This document shows positions 8,466 to 17,159 of a DNA stretch of 42,863 nucleotides, in pieces. Source of the DNA: Pseudomonadota bacterium (lineage in GTDB: Bacteria; Pseudomonadota; Alphaproteobacteria; Rhizobiales; Beijerinckiaceae); NCBI GenBank assembly GCA_023423995.1, contig JAFAEL010000021.1:1-42863 (forward strand), written 5' to 3'. The translations under genes were made by a program, and so were the position numbers. Each line of letters opens with the position of its first letter. Positions within the stretch are counted from its first letter, which is position 1. The notes below the pieces were generated by a model. The model was not told where the DNA came from, made no database searches, and saw only the letters and a list, made by a program, of their open reading frames with translations.

Positions 8466-9225
8466 GGCGGGCCGCCATGAGGAACTCGCGGTTCCCGTCG
8501 CCGCCCTGGATCGGAGACGGCATCGTGCCGAGCGGCGAGAAGCCGTGCGCGGCGGCGCAGGAGAGGATGCCGTCCACTGCCCCCTCGGCCGCGGCCTCAT
8601 CCCGCACGATCCCGCCGCGCCCGAGCGCTGCGCGTCCGACTTCGAATTGAGGCTTAATCAAACCAACGAGATAGCTGCCGGTGTTCATGAAGCGGATGAG
8701 CTCAGGAATGACGAGTTTGAGCGAGATGAAGCTCACGTCCACGACGCAGAGCGAAATCTCGTCCGGGACGCGTGAGGCTGCGAGGCGACGTATGTCGGTC
8801 TGCTCCAGCGTGACCACGCGGGGGTCCGCCAGGAGCTTCGCGTGAAGCTGCGAGGTGCCGACATCGACCGCATAGATCCGGTGGGCGCCGCGAGACAGCA
8901 GCACGTCCGTGAAGCCGCCCGTGGACGCGCCGACATCGAGACAGATCCGGCCGGCCGGGTCGATTCCGAACGCCTCCAGTGCCGCCGCGAGCTTCACCCC
9001 GCCGCGCGACACCCAGGGATGAGGTGCTTCAGCGGCGATTCGCGCCGTGACCGGGATCGTGTCCGAGGGCTTCCGAACTGGCTGGCCGTCGGCCTCGACG
9101 AGCCCCGCCTCAATGGCAGCCTTAGCCTTGGCCCGGCTCTCGAACAGCCCGAGTTCGACCAGGTAGGTATCGGCCCGCCGCCGCTCCGGCAGACCCAGGG
9201 TGGGCGTGGCGCTGCTCCTGCCCAA
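8458..9225 (-). CDS. tlyA: TlyA-family rRNA (cytidine-2'-O)-methyltransferase
   Basis: 255 residues. An S4 RNA-binding domain covers about residues 16-75 (RADTYLVELGLFESRAKAKA), followed by an FtsJ-like methyltransferase domain with LDVGASTGGFTDVLLSRGA as the SAM site and VVDVSFISLKLV. Characterised TlyA proteins methylate ribose of 16S and sometimes 23S rRNA and affect capreomycin sensitivity; haemolysin names for the family are historical. The start appears to be TTG 9225, two bases after the xseB stop; there is no ATG before the S4 domain. It lies between xseB and the TrmA-like gene, forming a nucleic-acid operon. Confidence 0.88.
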   Translation of the reverse strand: MGRSSATPTLGLPERRRADTYLVELGLFESRAKAKAAIEAGLVEADGQPVRKPSDTIPVTARIAAEAPHPWVSRGGVKLAAALEAFGIDPAGRICLDVGASTGGFTDVLLSRGAHRIYAVDVGTSQLHAKLLADPRVVTLEQTDIRRLAASRVPDEISLCVVDVSFISLKLVIPELIRFMNTGSYLVGLIKPQFEVGRAALGRGGIVRDEAAAEGAVDGILSCAAAHGFSPLGTMPSPIQGGDGNREFLMAARRD

Positions 9226-9227
9226 GG

Positions 9228-9497
9228 TCAGGAGGGATCGAGCGGAGCCGTGCCGGTCGGCCGCCCGTCGGGACCGAGGGTGATCCGCTCGATTCGCGCC
9301 TCGGCACGCTTGAGAAGGCCCTCGCAGTGCCGCTTCAGCACCTCGCCCCGCTCGTAGATCGCAATGGATTCCTCGAGCGGCACGCGACCGCCCTCCAGCT
9401 GGCGCACGATGTCCTCGAGCTCGGCCAAGGCCTTCTCGAAGGGCAGGCCGGCCACGTCGGCATGCGGCTCGGCGGCGTGCAGATCACTCTCGCTCAT
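9228..9497 (-). CDS. xseB: exodeoxyribonuclease VII small subunit
   Basis: 89 residues from ATG 9497. The conserved core [20 protein letters not shown] and [20 protein letters not shown] is diagnostic for XseB, the small helical subunit that binds the large catalytic subunit XseA and forms the enzyme that degrades single-stranded DNA from both ends. The tail ([12 protein letters not shown]) is also typical for alphaproteobacteria. The gene ends two bases before the tlyA start. xseA is not in the window. Confidence 0.93.
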   Translation of the reverse strand: MSESDLHAAEPHADVAGLPFEKALAELEDIVRQLEGGRVPLEESIAIYERGEVLKRHCEGLLKRAEARIERITLGPDGRPTGTAPLDPS

Positions 9498-9536
9498 GGC
9501 GGGACTTATGGGCGCCCGTCCCTCGCCTGACAAGGA

Positions 9537-12200
9537 TCAGGCAGGGTTGTCCGCAGCCGGTGACCCGGCGCGGCCGGCGAGCAGCCTCTGGTACACGAAA
9601 CCGATGCCGACCAGCACGAGGCCGAGCCCCACGAACGAGAGCGCCCGGAGAAGTCCCTCGAGCCCGGCGAGGTCGATTACGAAGACCTTGAGCACGGCGG
9701 CCACGATGCAGGCGGCCGAGGCCAGCCGCGCTTCGCGGGAATCCCACAGAAAACCGGCGGCGAGCAGCGCGATGCCATTCGCAATCAGGACCAGCGAGTA
9801 GGCCCACAACTCTGCGTCACTCGTCCAGCGCAGGAACAGGACGTTGGGGCCCTGGAACAGGAACCGCACCTGGAGGCAGGCATAGGCGATCTCGAGCACG
9901 AGCGCCAAGCCGGCTGCCGCGAGCACGAAGGCCCGGGGATGCACGCCCCGGCTCCCGGCAGCCAGCGCGGCCGCGGCTGCGGCCGGGATGAGATAGGCCG
10001 GCAACAGCGTGTTGAGGACCGCCCCGCCTGCAACCCGGTCACCTGTGATGAACGGGTTCTCGAAGAGGAGGAGCGTGCCAGCAGCGCCGAGCAGCGACAA
10101 CGTCGCGAAGCCGAGCGAGAAGACGCGATAGAGAGGATGGGGCCGACTGGAGGCCAGCCGCGCCGTGAGGAGCGAGAAGCAGAGACCCTGCGTCACCAGG
10201 AGGCCGGCCTCGAGATGGTCGAAGCGTGCGGCATAGATATCGCCGTCATGCAGTGCGTGGCGGATCTGCAGGGAGACGAGCAGGGCCGAGAACAGAAGGG
10301 CCAGCGTCTCACACAGAAGCACGATGCGGTCCCGGGCGGTTGCCGCGAGGATGCGGGCCGCGAGCCAGAACGAAACGGCCGGCACCCCGTAGCCGAAGAG
10401 AAGCCAGTTCAGGATCGGGGTCCGCCCAAGATCTCCTCCCATGATCCTTGGATCCCAGGCCAGGCGAGCGGCGATGACCAGCCCAAGGCCGCCAACGACG
10501 TAGCGCAGGGCCGGAACGCCGGCTCGCTGCGAGACATAGGCTGTCCCGAGGGCGGCGAGCGTGAGCGATACGGTGAGAACGCCCCGGTCCAGGGCCATCG
10601 TGAACCCGAGCGCCAGCGCGGCAATGGCGGCCGAAGCGGTCGCGCCGACCGCAAGGAGGGCGACGTCCCGGGACCGTCCGGCTGCCACGCGGTGACCTTC
10701 CTCCAGGCGGAAGAAGCGCGCAGCCCCGGCATATGCGGCGGCCAGCGCGGCCGCGACGAGCGCGAAGGGAATGCTCCGCTCGAACGCCGTCACGCGGCCG
10801 TAGACGACGATCAGCCCAAGGATCGGTCCGAGCGTCGCCGCCCCGAGATACCAGGCAGCCGGGACGAGCCGGAGATCCGGCCCGCGCACGATCCGGCCAA
10901 GCGACATTGCGGCGATCCCTGCCCCGAACAGCAGCGCGGAGACGAGATAGGTCCCGACGGCGGCTGGGAGTGGGGTTCCGGCCACCATGCTTTCCAGCAC
11001 CGTGATCGGCTCGGCTCCCGCCTCGCCCTCGACGGGCCAGGCGAGCAAGGTTCCAACTGCCAGAAGGGCGGCCGACGCTGCCGCCGGCGCAACCGCCGGG
11101 AAACGCCAGGCGGCGGCGAGCAGCATGAGCCCGAGCGCACCGGCGAAGAGCGGCCGCCCGAGCCCGAAGCCGAGTCCCGCTGCGACGACGATCCCGAGCA
11201 GCGCGAAGCCCGCGAGAATCGCCGAGCCAAACCGGTCCGTGACGGCTTCGGTCGCCGGTCTGTCCCGATGCGGATCGGCGACCAGGAAGCCGATCGCCAG
11301 GGCAGCCTGCAGGAGAGTGTGCGCCACCGCCGCCCCGCCGGAGCCGCCGATCGTGATAGCGAGGCCCCAAAGGAGCGCTCCGGCCGCACCCGCGATGGCA
11401 AGCCAGCGCCAGAGCCGCAGCCGCGCGACCGCGTAGGAGGCTGCGGCCACGAAGCCGAGATAGACGACGAGCCCCGGCACGTTCGGATCGTCGGTCTCGA
11501 CAAGCAGCGGCGACACCAGCGCCGCCACGAGACCAAGTCCGGCGAGCGCCGGACCGTGCAGGGCCGCGGCCGCCATGGTGGCGACCGAGACGAGCCCGAG
11601 CAGAAGGAACGCCGTCGTGGGTCCGATCAGCTCGTAGAGGGAATAGGCCGCATAGGCGACCGCGAAGGCGGTCGAGGTGCCGGCGGCCGTCAGGACGGCG
11701 GGGATGTTCGCGTTTGCGAAGGCCGGCAAGGGGATCGGCTGCTCGCGCCGTCGCAGCCACTCGCCAGCGCCCGCGAGCCCAGCCGCGAGAACAGCCCCAA
11801 GCGCGACGCGCAGGCGCGGCCCGATCAGATCCTGCTCGATCGAGTAGCGGACGAGGAGCAGGCCGCCGAATGCCAGCGCCAATCCTCCAACCCACACCGC
11901 CCAGCGCGCGCCGAGTCGCTCTTCGATTCCCGGCCGGCGCGCCGGCAACCCAACCATGGGCGTAACAGTATCCTGTGATCCTTGCGCGAGATCTTCTGCC
12001 CGCTGCAGAACCTGCTCGGGCGCGACCTGTTCGACCGCGACGGGAGGTATTTCCGACGTGGCGGCCGGGGCTGCCGCTTGGCTGCCGGCGGCCCGAAAGG
12101 CCGTCTCGAGCTCGTTCAGGCGCCGCTCCAGCCCCTGCAGGCGTGCGCGCTGGCGAAAGAAGGCGACCAGGACGGCCGCGATCAGAAGCGCCTCGATCAA
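9537..12200 (-). CDS. DUF2339 multi-pass membrane protein
   Basis: About 887 residues. The N-terminus has one hydrophobic segment, a short coiled coil (RARLQGLERRLNELE) and a Pro/Ala/Glu linker to about residue 90. The sequence RLGARWAVWVGGLALAFGGLLL then opens a run of more than twenty hydrophobic segments that fills the rest of the protein. This layout is that of DUF2339 proteins, large inner-membrane proteins of unknown function. The start is uncertain: TTG 12200 is chosen because GGAAGGA lies six bases upstream; TTG 12215 would add five residues. The gene ends 39 bases before xseB. No catalytic motif is visible to me. Confidence 0.85.
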   Translation of the reverse strand: MIEALLIAAVLVAFFRQRARLQGLERRLNELETAFRAAGSQAAAPAATSEIPPVAVEQVAPEQVLQRAEDLAQGSQDTVTPMVGLPARRPGIEERLGARWAVWVGGLALAFGGLLLVRYSIEQDLIGPRLRVALGAVLAAGLAGAGEWLRRREQPIPLPAFANANIPAVLTAAGTSTAFAVAYAAYSLYELIGPTTAFLLLGLVSVATMAAAALHGPALAGLGLVAALVSPLLVETDDPNVPGLVVYLGFVAAASYAVARLRLWRWLAIAGAAGALLWGLAITIGGSGGAAVAHTLLQAALAIGFLVADPHRDRPATEAVTDRFGSAILAGFALLGIVVAAGLGFGLGRPLFAGALGLMLLAAAWRFPAVAPAAASAALLAVGTLLAWPVEGEAGAEPITVLESMVAGTPLPAAVGTYLVSALLFGAGIAAMSLGRIVRGPDLRLVPAAWYLGAATLGPILGLIVVYGRVTAFERSIPFALVAAALAAAYAGAARFFRLEEGHRVAAGRSRDVALLAVGATASAAIAALALGFTMALDRGVLTVSLTLAALGTAYVSQRAGVPALRYVVGGLGLVIAARLAWDPRIMGGDLGRTPILNWLLFGYGVPAVSFWLAARILAATARDRIVLLCETLALLFSALLVSLQIRHALHDGDIYAARFDHLEAGLLVTQGLCFSLLTARLASSRPHPLYRVFSLGFATLSLLGAAGTLLLFENPFITGDRVAGGAVLNTLLPAYLIPAAAAAALAAGSRGVHPRAFVLAAAGLALVLEIAYACLQVRFLFQGPNVLFLRWTSDAELWAYSLVLIANGIALLAAGFLWDSREARLASAACIVAAVLKVFVIDLAGLEGLLRALSFVGLGLVLVGIGFVYQRLLAGRAGSPAADNPA

Positions 12201-12246
12201 GGCCGATCCTTCCAAAGGGAATGATGAGAGCGAGCAGCCGCCACGA

Positions 12247-12867
12247 TCAGGGCGATTGCACGCCGGAGAGTTCGCCGAACCGCTGCAGGAATCGCCGCTG
12301 CGCCGCGTGCGTCGGCCATGCCGTCAGGTGATCTTGGAGGCTTCGCGGCCTCATCTCGGGGCGGCCGAAGATCTCATCCGCCTCGCCTCGTGAGAAGCCT
12401 GCGAGTTCCGTTGCTTCCAGATACGCCGCGACCCTGTCCGCGCGCTTGATCAGGCGGGTGAGTTCCAAGGGCGGTTCGGCGGGAAGGCCGACCCGAAGAT
12501 GCACGGCAGCGCGCAGACGCGCCTCCACGGCGGCATAGCCGTCGCCGATCACGGATTTCAGCGGCGTGATGACGTCGCCGATGACGTATTCCGCCGCGTC
12601 GTGAAGCAGGATCGTGAGCCGTGCCGCATCCGGCAGGCCGGGCGCGATCTCGTCCGCGATCGCCTCGACCAGGAGCGAGTGCTGCGCGACGGAGAACACA
12701 TGGTCTCCGACGGTCTGGCCGTTCCAGCGCGCCACGCGTGCCAAGCCGTGCGCGATATCCTCGACCTCGATGTCGAAGGGGGATGGGTCGAGCAGGTCGA
12801 GCCGCCGGCCGGACAGCATGCGCTGCCAGGCCCGCGGCGCCCTCTCCGGCTGGCGGCTCCCTCTCAC
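12247..12867 (-). CDS. HD-domain phosphohydrolase (YfbR-like)
   Basis: About 206 residues from GTG 12867, whose last bases overlap the tag stop (GTGA). The HD metal site is seen as His63 in VAQHS, the His89-Asp90 pair in LLHDAAEY and Asp98 in GDVITPLK, the arrangement found in YfbR-type 5'-nucleotidases and related phosphohydrolases. The protein is cytosolic, with no other domain. The substrate is probably a nucleotide or other small phosphate ester, but this is inference. It is translationally coupled behind tag and ygfZ. Confidence 0.85.
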   Translation of the reverse strand: MRGSRQPERAPRAWQRMLSGRRLDLLDPSPFDIEVEDIAHGLARVARWNGQTVGDHVFSVAQHSLLVEAIADEIAPGLPDAARLTILLHDAAEYVIGDVITPLKSVIGDGYAAVEARLRAAVHLRVGLPAEPPLELTRLIKRADRVAAYLEATELAGFSRGEADEIFGRPEMRPRSLQDHLTAWPTHAAQRRFLQRFGELSGVQSP

Positions 12868-13469
12868 GGCCGCGCGAGCGCCTCGCAGGCGATCTGGCGG
12901 TGGCAGCCGACGAGGTGGTCGTTGATCAAGCCGCATGCCTGCATGAAGGCGTAGACGATGGTCGGGCCGCAGAACTTGAAGCCGGCCTTCTTCAAGGCGG
13001 CCGAAACCTCCTTCGAGAGTTCGTCGGCAGCCGGGATGTCGCCCCGCATCCCGCGCCGAGGCTGGAGCGGCGCGTCGCCGACATAGTTCCAGAGGAAGCG
13101 CGAGAAGGCGTCCGGGCCGCCCATCTCCAGGTATGCCCGCGCGGACAGGATCGTGCCCTCGATCTTGGCGCGGTTCCGCACGATCCCGGGATCGAGCATC
13201 AAGGCCTCGACATGCTCAGGCGTGAAGAGCGCGATCTGCTCGGGGTCGAAATCCGCAAAGGCGCGACGGAAGTTGTCGCGCTTCCGCAGGATGGTGATCC
13301 AGGACAGCCCGGCCTGGAAGCCGTCGAGGATCAGCTTCTCGTAGAGGGCCCGGCCATCGCGCTCGGGAACGCCCCATTCGGTGTCGTGATAGGCGACATA
13401 GAGCGGGTCCGTGCCGCACCACCAGCAGCGGCTGCAGCCGTCTTCATGGGAGACCAGTCCTTCGCTCAT
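12864..13469 (-). CDS. tag: DNA-3-methyladenine glycosylase I
   Basis: 201 residues. It removes 3-methyladenine from alkylated DNA as the first step of base excision repair. CWWCGTDPLYVAYHDTEWGV matches the Tag N-terminus. The zinc ligands by comparison with E. coli Tag are Cys15, His28, His185 and Cys189. LILDGFQAGLSWITIL and LINDHLVGCH are strongly conserved family segments. The ATG at 13469 overlaps the ygfZ stop in an ATGA, and its own stop overlaps the next gene in a GTGA, so all three are probably made from one message. Confidence 0.95.
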   Translation of the reverse strand: MSEGLVSHEDGCSRCWWCGTDPLYVAYHDTEWGVPERDGRALYEKLILDGFQAGLSWITILRKRDNFRRAFADFDPEQIALFTPEHVEALMLDPGIVRNRAKIEGTILSARAYLEMGGPDAFSRFLWNYVGDAPLQPRRGMRGDIPAADELSKEVSAALKKAGFKFCGPTIVYAFMQACGLINDHLVGCHRQIACEALARP

Positions 13470-14365
13470 GCTGCAGGAAACCCGCTCTCGCCCGGGAACG
13501 GGAAGTGCGCCCAGGCCGGCTTCTCCAGGCGGATCGGGACGTCGCCCGCCATGATGGGTTGGCCGGCGGCGAGCGCATCCGCCACGCGGTCCAGCCTGAG
13601 CAAGGCGAGGCCGCGTTCGCCTGCAATGCTGCCTACCTTGCCGATCGGGCGTTCGCCGACCGTGACCGCCTGGCCCGACGCGGGTGGGGCGCCGTCGAAC
13701 ACCACGGGCACGATGCGGGTCCGGGCCGTGCCGCGATGCTGCATCCGGGAGACGACCTCCTGGCCGACATAGCAGCCCTTGTCGAAATCGACCCCGTCGA
13801 GCTGGTCCATCATGGCCTCGTGCGGAAAGGCATCACCGAGCGTGAAGTCGCGGCCGCTTTCGGGAACGCCGCACCCGACGCGGTGGGCACGGTAGGCCCC
13901 CTCGCCGTCGGCCGGAGAGCCGGCATCCATCAGGCCACCCCGCTCGACGATGGCGCGCCAGCCGAGCGCTTCCAGGCGCGGGTCGCAAGCCACGAGATGC
14001 CGCTCGCCGGTCGGCGCGGAGGTCTCGCCCCAGCCGGCCAGCGCAGCGTAGGACGCGCCGAGATTCTCGATCGTGACCTGGGCGCGCAGCTTGTATATGC
14101 TGAGACGTTTGGCGAGATCGGCGGCGTAAGCCTCTGGTACGTCGAGATAAACAGACCCTGCCTCAAGAGCGGATCCGTCGAACAGGATGAAGTCGCAGAT
14201 GATCTTGCCCTGCGGCGTGAGCAGCGCACCGTAGCGCGCGCCGGCCGCCGGGACCCGATCCAGGTCGCAGGTGACGAGACGGTCGAGGAAGGATCGGGCC
14301 TCCGGACCGGAGACCTTCAGGATCGCACGATCGGACAGGTGGGCAACGGGCACGGCCAGCTCCAT
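13466..14365 (-). CDS. ygfZ: YgfZ-type folate-binding protein of iron-sulfur cluster assembly
   Basis: 299 residues with the glycine-cleavage T-protein fold. The signature KGCYVGQEVVSRMQHRG (Lys196, Cys198) identifies the YgfZ/GcvT-like family, which binds tetrahydrofolate and helps repair or maturation of certain iron-sulfur proteins such as MiaB. The N-terminal part LSDRAILKVSGPEARSFLD is typical. It is the first gene of a coupled trio with tag and the HD hydrolase; the functional link to DNA repair, if any, is not evident. Confidence 0.93.
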   Translation of the reverse strand: MELAVPVAHLSDRAILKVSGPEARSFLDRLVTCDLDRVPAAGARYGALLTPQGKIICDFILFDGSALEAGSVYLDVPEAYAADLAKRLSIYKLRAQVTIENLGASYAALAGWGETSAPTGERHLVACDPRLEALGWRAIVERGGLMDAGSPADGEGAYRAHRVGCGVPESGRDFTLGDAFPHEAMMDQLDGVDFDKGCYVGQEVVSRMQHRGTARTRIVPVVFDGAPPASGQAVTVGERPIGKVGSIAGERGLALLRLDRVADALAAGQPIMAGDVPIRLEKPAWAHFPFPGESGFPAA

Positions 14366-14422
14366 AAGGAGACTCGTGCCGCGGGTGTACGACCCCCGCC
14401 GCTGCCCCTCAAGGGCAGGCCG

Positions 14423-14674
14423 TCAATGCCTCGGGCAGATCGAGAAACCGCCCGCACGGATGCGGGCCGGCAGGCCCTCGGCATAGGCCGCGGTCTGCTC
14501 CTCGCCATAGACCTCGACGAGGTGCTTGAACGCCGCGAACAGCGCCGCCTGGACGACACAGTCGCCATCGATGCCGTCGAGTTCCGCCTCGGCAAAAGCC
14601 TCGGTCACATAGGCGAGCGCCACGCGCTTGGCCAATCCGACCTCGTCGGGCGAGGTCATGTCGTTGTCGATCAT
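14423..14674 (-). CDS. conserved-looking hypothetical protein, 83 residues
   Basis: I do not recognise a named domain. The sequence starts MIDNDMTSPDEVGLAKRV and is mostly helical-looking, with an acidic middle (FAEAELDGIDGDC) and a short C-terminal GGFSICPRH. There is no signal peptide or membrane segment. It lies 57 bases upstream of ygfZ on the same strand and may be its operon leader gene. A hairpin (CTGCCC/GGGCAG, 14402-14418) sits in the gap but lacks a T-run. Composition and codon use look coding. Confidence 0.6.
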   Translation of the reverse strand: MIDNDMTSPDEVGLAKRVALAYVTEAFAEAELDGIDGDCVVQAALFAAFKHLVEVYGEEQTAAYAEGLPARIRAGGFSICPRH

Positions 14675-14752
14675 CAGGTGCCGGCTCTTGCTGCACCGGT
14701 TGTATCAGGCGGCGGCCCGGCCGCCAGTCCCGCATTTACGAAGAGGTTAACG

Positions 14753-15217
14753 TCAGGCGGGACATCCTCCGGAACTTGCCCCCTGTGACACGAGGGCAAC
14801 GGCTCGGGCGACGATCGCCGGCAGCCCTGCCGTCGTCCGGACTGAAGCAATCTCCTCAGGCCGGAGCCAGCGAACCTCCAGCGCTTCGTCGCCGGTCTGG
14901 CCTTCGCCCGAGACCCACCGCGCGGCATGGGCAAGGATGACGAAGTGATGCTTCGTGCGCTGCTCTTCATCCCGCTCGATGACCTCGACGGGACCAACGA
15001 AGCCGACGATCTCGGCCCGGACGCCGACCTCCTCCTCCAGTTCGCGGAGCGCAGCATCCGCGAGCGTCTCGCCGGTTTCGACGAGCCCGCCCGGGAGCGT
15101 GAAGACGCCCTTGAGGGGCGGGCGTCCGCGCGCGGCCAGCAGCACCCTGCCCTCCCGAACGACGCAGACCGAGGCGGCCAGGAAGGGCCGATCCGGATAG
15201 AGGCGCGACGCCGTCAC
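14753..15217 (-). CDS. Nudix hydrolase
   Basis: 154 residues from GTG 15217, overlapping the stop of the upstream gene (GTGA). A complete Nudix box G-x5-E-x7-RE-x2-EE-x-GV spans residues 44-66 with Gly44, Glu50, Arg58, Glu59, Glu62 and Glu63. The family hydrolyses nucleoside diphosphates linked to another group, using magnesium or manganese. LAARGRPPLKGVFTLPGG before the box and HHFVILAHAARWV after it resemble the ADP-ribose/NADH-type Nudix enzymes, but the substrate is not certain. Confidence 0.88.
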   Translation of the reverse strand: MTASRLYPDRPFLAASVCVVREGRVLLAARGRPPLKGVFTLPGGLVETGETLADAALRELEEEVGVRAEIVGFVGPVEVIERDEEQRTKHHFVILAHAARWVSGEGQTGDEALEVRWLRPEEIASVRTTAGLPAIVARAVALVSQGASSGGCPA

Positions 15218-16320
15218 GGCCGGATGTCGGCGATTCGTCCGTCCTCCAGGCCGACGAGGATGTGCAGGTCTGATCCCGAGCCCAGTGTGGCGACTCCCGT
15301 TTCCGCCCGGGCCGGCAGCGGGATGCGCGCGACCTCGCGGATACCGTCCCTCATGGACAGGACTGCCAGGCTGCGCCGATCCTGCGTCGGGACGATGAGT
15401 TCGGGGCGACCGTCCCGATCGAGATCGGACGTGGCGGCGAGATCCTGGGCGCTGCGCCCGAAGACATGGTTGGCGTAGCCAGCTTTCTCGGCCTTCAGCG
15501 TAAGCGCGTCGCCCTCGAACGCCCAGAGCTGGACGACGCCATCGGCGTGAGGCTTGCGCACGATTGCGATCTGCGGGCGCCCCGTCCCGAGGAAGTCTGC
15601 GACGGCGGCGGGATTCAACCAGGTGTTCGGTTCTCCGGCAGGCGGCGTCTCGGCTACGACCTGCCACGTCCCACCCCGCCGCCCGATCACCGCCAGCGCC
15701 GAGCCCTGCCCCGTATAGGTTTTCACCGTCACGATTTCGGGCGGCCCTTCTCGCCCGAGCTGCGCGAGGCGGGGCTCGCGGTCCTCGAATACGGCATCCG
15801 GGCCTGCCTCGACGCGCGAGACCTCGACCGGCACGCGCTGTGCCCCGGCAGCGATCTGAACCGGGCGTCGCTCCGAGATGGAGACGCTCTTGGCGTGAAC
15901 GGAAGCACCGAGCGCTTCGTGCGGGTATTCGCGGGTCGGGTCGGTCAGGCTCGCCGTGATCGGACCGGCAGCCTCGACCCGGGAAGCCGGAATGGCACCT
16001 CGCTCCGTCTCTGCAGTCGTGAGATCCGCCGCCCCGGCGCCGAGCTGGATGGCCCGCACTTCGCCGCCCGCAAGCGTCAGCACCGCCCCACCCCGGTCAC
16101 CCCAGACGACGGTGAGCGGCTTGTCCTTCAGGGACGCGTCCGACCTCAGTGGCGCGAGCGAGGGCGCGACAGCCGCAACGCGCGTCCCGGGCCCGCGAAA
16201 CTCCCGCACCTCGAACGGAAGCTGCAGGATCGAGACTTTCGGCTCGGCAGAGGCCGAAAGCATCGAGCCGAACGTGAGCCCCGTCGCGCAGAGCAGCCGG
16301 GCCAGGACCGAGCCGGCCAT
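15214..16320 (-). CDS. exported FG-GAP/VCBS-repeat protein
   Basis: About 368 residues. A signal peptide (MAGSVLARLLCATG through SASA, cleavage near residue 25) is followed by repeated beta-rich units. Calcium-site-like loops of the FG-GAP/VCBS type occur as DLDRDGRPELIVPT and, less perfectly, as VADFLGTGRPQIAIV, and the C-terminus ends GLEDGRIADIRP. A periplasmic or surface beta-propeller is likely; function unknown. The ATG at 16320 shares one base with the stop of the upstream SDR gene (TGATG), and its stop overlaps the Nudix start, so the three genes form a coupled unit. Confidence 0.75.
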   Translation of the reverse strand: MAGSVLARLLCATGLTFGSMLSASAEPKVSILQLPFEVREFRGPGTRVAAVAPSLAPLRSDASLKDKPLTVVWGDRGGAVLTLAGGEVRAIQLGAGAADLTTAETERGAIPASRVEAAGPITASLTDPTREYPHEALGASVHAKSVSISERRPVQIAAGAQRVPVEVSRVEAGPDAVFEDREPRLAQLGREGPPEIVTVKTYTGQGSALAVIGRRGGTWQVVAETPPAGEPNTWLNPAAVADFLGTGRPQIAIVRKPHADGVVQLWAFEGDALTLKAEKAGYANHVFGRSAQDLAATSDLDRDGRPELIVPTQDRRSLAVLSMRDGIREVARIPLPARAETGVATLGSGSDLHILVGLEDGRIADIRP

Positions 16321-17075
16321 CAAACGTGCTGCCCGCCGTTGATGTGGAGCTCAGCGCCGTTCACGTAGGACGAAGCCTCGGTGCACAGGAAGTAGATCGA
16401 CTTCGCCACCTCGTCGGTGGTGCCGAGGCGACGAAGAGGGATCGTCTCCACGATCTTCTCCGTCCCGGGCGACAGGATCGACGTGTCGATCTCACCCGGC
16501 GAGATCGCGTTCACGCGCACGCCCAGCGGCCCGAAGTCGGACGCCATCTCCCGCGTGAGCGCGGCCAGCGCGGCCTTCGACGTGGCATAGGCCGCACCTG
16601 CGAAGGGATGAACGCGGGAGCCCGCGATCGAGGTCACGTTGACGATCGATCCGCGAGCCCGCGCGAGCTCGTCGCAAAGGCCCCGAGCCAGCATGATCGG
16701 CGCGAAGAAGTTGACCTGGAACACGTGCAGCCAATCGGCATGCGGCGTGTCGAGGCCGGAGAGCCGCTTCCCGCCCGGCCCCTTGGGGGAGACCCCCGCG
16801 TTGTTGACGAGTGCGTGCAGCATGCCGCCTTCCGGCACCAGCCGCTCCTTGATGTCGGCAATCGCACGGCGGGTATCGTCCGGATCGGCGAGGTCGACAT
16901 TGAGGTGGTCCTCCGGACCCGCCTCCCACGGGCAATCCTCGGGAAAGGCGTGCCGCGAGCAGGTGATGACGCGCCAGCCTGCGGCCTGAAACCGCTTCAC
17001 GGTCGCATGACCGATCCCCCGGCTTGCGCCGGTAAGCAACATGACGCGACGGCCTTGGTTCTGGCGCTCGGGCAA
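16320..17075 (-). CDS. SDR family NAD(P)-dependent oxidoreductase
   Basis: 251 residues, a classical short-chain dehydrogenase. The cofactor motif is TGASRGIG (residues 15-22). NNAG follows near 90, the catalytic Ser lies in NVTSIAGS, the Tyr-x3-Lys is YATSK, and VNAISPGEIDT closes the active site. The C-terminus NGAELHINGGQHV is typical. No ATG is found before the cofactor motif except inside the first strand, so TTG 17075 is the probable start. The substrate cannot be told. It leads the SDR - exported repeat protein - Nudix unit. Confidence 0.9.
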   Translation of the reverse strand: MPERQNQGRRVMLLTGASRGIGHATVKRFQAAGWRVITCSRHAFPEDCPWEAGPEDHLNVDLADPDDTRRAIADIKERLVPEGGMLHALVNNAGVSPKGPGGKRLSGLDTPHADWLHVFQVNFFAPIMLARGLCDELARARGSIVNVTSIAGSRVHPFAGAAYATSKAALAALTREMASDFGPLGVRVNAISPGEIDTSILSPGTEKIVETIPLRRLGTTDEVAKSIYFLCTEASSYVNGAELHINGGQHV

Positions 17076-17159
17076 TGGCTGGCCTGTCGTGGAAGAGAAT
17101 TCGGGCAGGATTCTACCCGGCCGGCGGACGAGCGTCCATGCGGCGCGGCCGACGCAGGC

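Noticed and set aside
9939..11978. A 679-codon open frame on the plus strand opposite the DUF2339 gene
   Set aside because: The product is almost entirely charged residues with Gly and Pro, as expected from the complement of codons for hydrophobic helices.
14708..14725. GGCGGC/GCCGCC hairpin between the Nudix gene and the 83-residue gene
   Set aside because: Short, GC-only stem without a T-run; not distinguishable from background.
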